NCBI GenBank assembly: GCA_020059425.1
Contig: JAGVCD010000303.1
Coordinates: forward strand, 1 to 6,168
Direction: 5' to 3'
DNA from: Chamaesiphon sp.
GTDB lineage: Bacteria; Cyanobacteriota; Cyanobacteriia; Cyanobacteriales; Chamaesiphonaceae
Length of the DNA: 6,168 nt
Below, piece by piece: positions 6,146 to 6,168 of the stretch; the stretch's first letter is position 1, and each line of letters begins with the position of its first letter. The notes under the pieces are model-generated. The model worked only from the letters and a program-made list of their open reading frames with translations, was not told the origin of the DNA and ran no database searches. Both the position numbers and the translations under genes were made by a program.

Positions 6146-6168
6146 TTAGTTAATTAATTTCTTTCGCC

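Overview
The window looks like chromosomal DNA of a cyanobacterium. It holds an SphS/SphR-type phosphate sensor pair, a cyanobacterial outer-membrane porin with a degenerate SLH region, an NtcA-like Crp/Fnr regulator, many CGATCG motifs with one perfect HIP1 octamer (GCGATCGC), and a MITE made of CCCCCTTAAAAAGGGGG-type hairpins. The species cannot be named from this sequence.

Layout. (1) 1-1150, minus strand: the 5' two thirds or so of a classical PhoA-type alkaline phosphatase with a lipoprotein signal; its 3' end is outside the window. (2) 1151-1319: a spacer with a strong intrinsic terminator (1177-1211) and an imperfect palindrome (1288-1311). (3) 1320-1994, minus: a Crp/Fnr-family regulator. 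(4) 1995-2174: a divergent control region with 11-bp-phased repeats that match the cyanobacterial Pho box (core 2050-2079). (5) 2175-2924, plus: the phosphate response regulator SphR (PhoB type). (6) 2925-2988: a terminator serving the porin. (7) 2989-4509, minus: the porin. (8) 4510-4661: the porin promoter, with a GTA-N8-TAC palindrome and a -10 hexamer 20 bases further on. (9) 4662-5948, minus: the sensor kinase SphS (PhoR type). (10) 5949-6168: the sphS leader, with a 162-bp MITE inserted 35 bases before the sphS start.

Taken together, this reads as a compact phosphate-starvation module: sensor (SphS), response regulator (SphR), a second-tier Crp-like regulator, a route through the outer membrane (porin), and a surface phosphatase (PhoA). 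The Pho box is oriented toward the Crp-like gene, which suggests SphR switches it on. The Crp-like protein has a recognition helix almost identical to that of NtcA, and the porin promoter has an NtcA-type palindrome. A cascade SphR -> Crp-like protein -> porin (and perhaps phoA) is therefore the most interesting hypothesis here. It resembles the phoB/phoR/ptrA/phoA/phoE set known from marine picocyanobacteria, but in a different arrangement. The genes and the sequence sites are seen directly; the regulatory wiring is inferred.
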